Source: Oscillospiraceae bacterium (GTDB lineage Bacteria; Bacillota; Clostridia; Oscillospirales; Ruminococcaceae). Taken from it: a stretch of DNA of 5,359 nucleotides. The stretch covers positions 1-5,359 of the forward strand of contig JAHZHS010000139.1 in NCBI GenBank assembly GCA_019420135.1, given 5' to 3'. This document shows, in pieces, positions 4,672-5,359 of the stretch. The position numbers and the translations under genes were made by a program. Under the pieces are notes generated by a model. The model did not search any database, was not told the DNA's origin, and was given only the letters and a program-made list of their open reading frames with translations. The stretch's first letter is position 1. The number at the start of each line of letters is the position of its first letter.

Positions 4672-5359
4672 TTATCCCTTGGCGGCCAGGTTGACCAGCT
4701 TGCCCTTGACGTAGATCTCCTTGACAATGGTCTTGCCGTCCAGGGCCTCCTGCACGGCGGGCTCCGCCTTGGCCTGTGCGATGGCGTCGGCCTGCTCGAT
4801 GTCGGCAGCCACCTGGATGCGGGCCTTGACCTTGCCGTTGACCTGCACCGCGATCTCGATGGTCTGCTCCACGCACTTGGCCTCGTCGTAGGTGGGCCAG
4901 GGGTAGTAGGCCAGCTGCTCGGTGTGGCCCAGCTGCTGCCACATTTCCTCGGTCATATGGGGCGCAAAGGGGTTGAGCAGCTGCAGCAGGACTTCCAGCT
5001 CGGCACGGGTGGCACCGCCGTTGTCATACAGCGCGTTGACATAGATCATCAGCTGGGCAATGGCAGTGTTCGCCTTGAGGGCGTCGATGTCCTCGCCCAC
5101 CTTCTTGATGGTACGGTGGACGGTCGCCTCCAGGGCGGGACGGTAGCCCTCGCCCTCGACGATCTTTTCGCCCAGGCCCCAGATGCGCTCCAGGAAACGC
5201 TTGCAGCCCTTGATGGAGGAGGTGTTCCAGGGAGCGGCCTTCTCGAAGTCGCCGATGAACATCTCATACAGGCGCAGGGTGTCGGCGCCGTACTCGTTGA
5301 CCACATCGTCGGGGTTGACCACGTTGCCCAGGCTCTTGGACATCTTGACGATGGGATGT
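4672..5359 (-). CDS. leuS: Leucyl-tRNA synthetase, C-terminal 228 residues (partial)
   Basis: A class Ia aminoacyl-tRNA synthetase that charges tRNA-Leu in the cytoplasm. The gene enters from the right edge in frame with HPIVKMSKSLGNVVNPD, the KMSKS loop that binds ATP in the adenylation step. A GADTLRLYEMF element and the anticodon-binding helical bundle follow (NTSSIKGCKRFLERIW... through LLNPFAPHMTEEMW). The C-terminal domain VNGKVKARIQVAADIEQADAIAQAK comes next, and the protein ends KLVNLAAKG. This accounts for roughly the last quarter of a typical 800-residue LeuRS. The ATG inside the KMSKS motif at 5343 is internal, not a start. The stop is TAA at 4672-4674. No convincing terminator separates it from the rpsU promoter, so some leuS transcripts may continue into rpsU. 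Confidence 0.97.
   Translation of the reverse strand, partial: HPIVKMSKSLGNVVNPDDVVNEYGADTLRLYEMFIGDFEKAAPWNTSSIKGCKRFLERIWGLGEKIVEGEGYRPALEATVHRTIKKVGEDIDALKANTAIAQLMIYVNALYDNGGATRAELEVLLQLLNPFAPHMTEEMWQQLGHTEQLAYYPWPTYDEAKCVEQTIEIAVQVNGKVKARIQVAADIEQADAIAQAKAEPAVQEALDGKTIVKEIYVKGKLVNLAAKG

Noticed and set aside
5341..5343. ATG at 5343 as a start codon for a 223-aa protein
   Set aside because: This methionine is the M of the LeuRS KMSKS loop, and the frame continues upstream (HPIVK) to the window edge.

Overview
This is a stretch of bacterial chromosome, by eye well above 55% GC. It most resembles a low-GC-phylum (Firmicutes/Bacillota) Clostridia genome of the Oscillospiraceae type (Faecalibacterium, Gemmiger or Subdoligranulum-like). 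That placement is inferred from three things: the protein set (YqeG-type HAD phosphatase, EF-P with a KPGKG loop, a small acidic zinc-ribbon protein beside efp), strong AGGAGG-type ribosome binding sites, and sigma-A promoters with AT-rich hexamers in GC-rich surroundings. No mobile element, CRISPR array, tRNA or rRNA is visible.

Apart from a fragment at the left edge, every gene is on the minus strand, so transcription runs from right to left. In that order the genes are: the 3' end of leuS (leucyl-tRNA synthetase, entering at the right edge from the KMSKS loop); rpsU (bS21, 58 aa, with a consensus promoter and a leader of about 140 nt, closed by a terminator); a YqeG-family HAD phosphatase that overlaps by 8 nt an endonuclease-IV-like TIM-barrel protein; efp (elongation factor P) with its own promoter; and a 146-aa acidic zinc-ribbon protein closed by a terminator. 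A separate transcription unit then follows, with an extended -10 promoter and a 413-aa PIG-V-like GT-C membrane glycosyltransferase. It ends at a large bidirectional terminator that it shares with a convergent plus-strand gene, of which only the last 20 codons are in the window.

Functionally, most of the window is translation machinery (LeuRS, bS21, EF-P) with conserved, poorly characterised housekeeping proteins between (YqeG, endonuclease-IV-like, zinc ribbon). The glycosyltransferase is the accessory-looking item. Nothing here is a clear new defence or mobile system. The points most worth a second look are the long structured rpsU leader, a terminator-like hairpin facing the wrong way upstream of efp, the altered metal-ligand motif of the endonuclease-IV-like protein, the uncharacterised zinc-ribbon partner of efp, and the bacterial PIG-V homologue with no evident partner.
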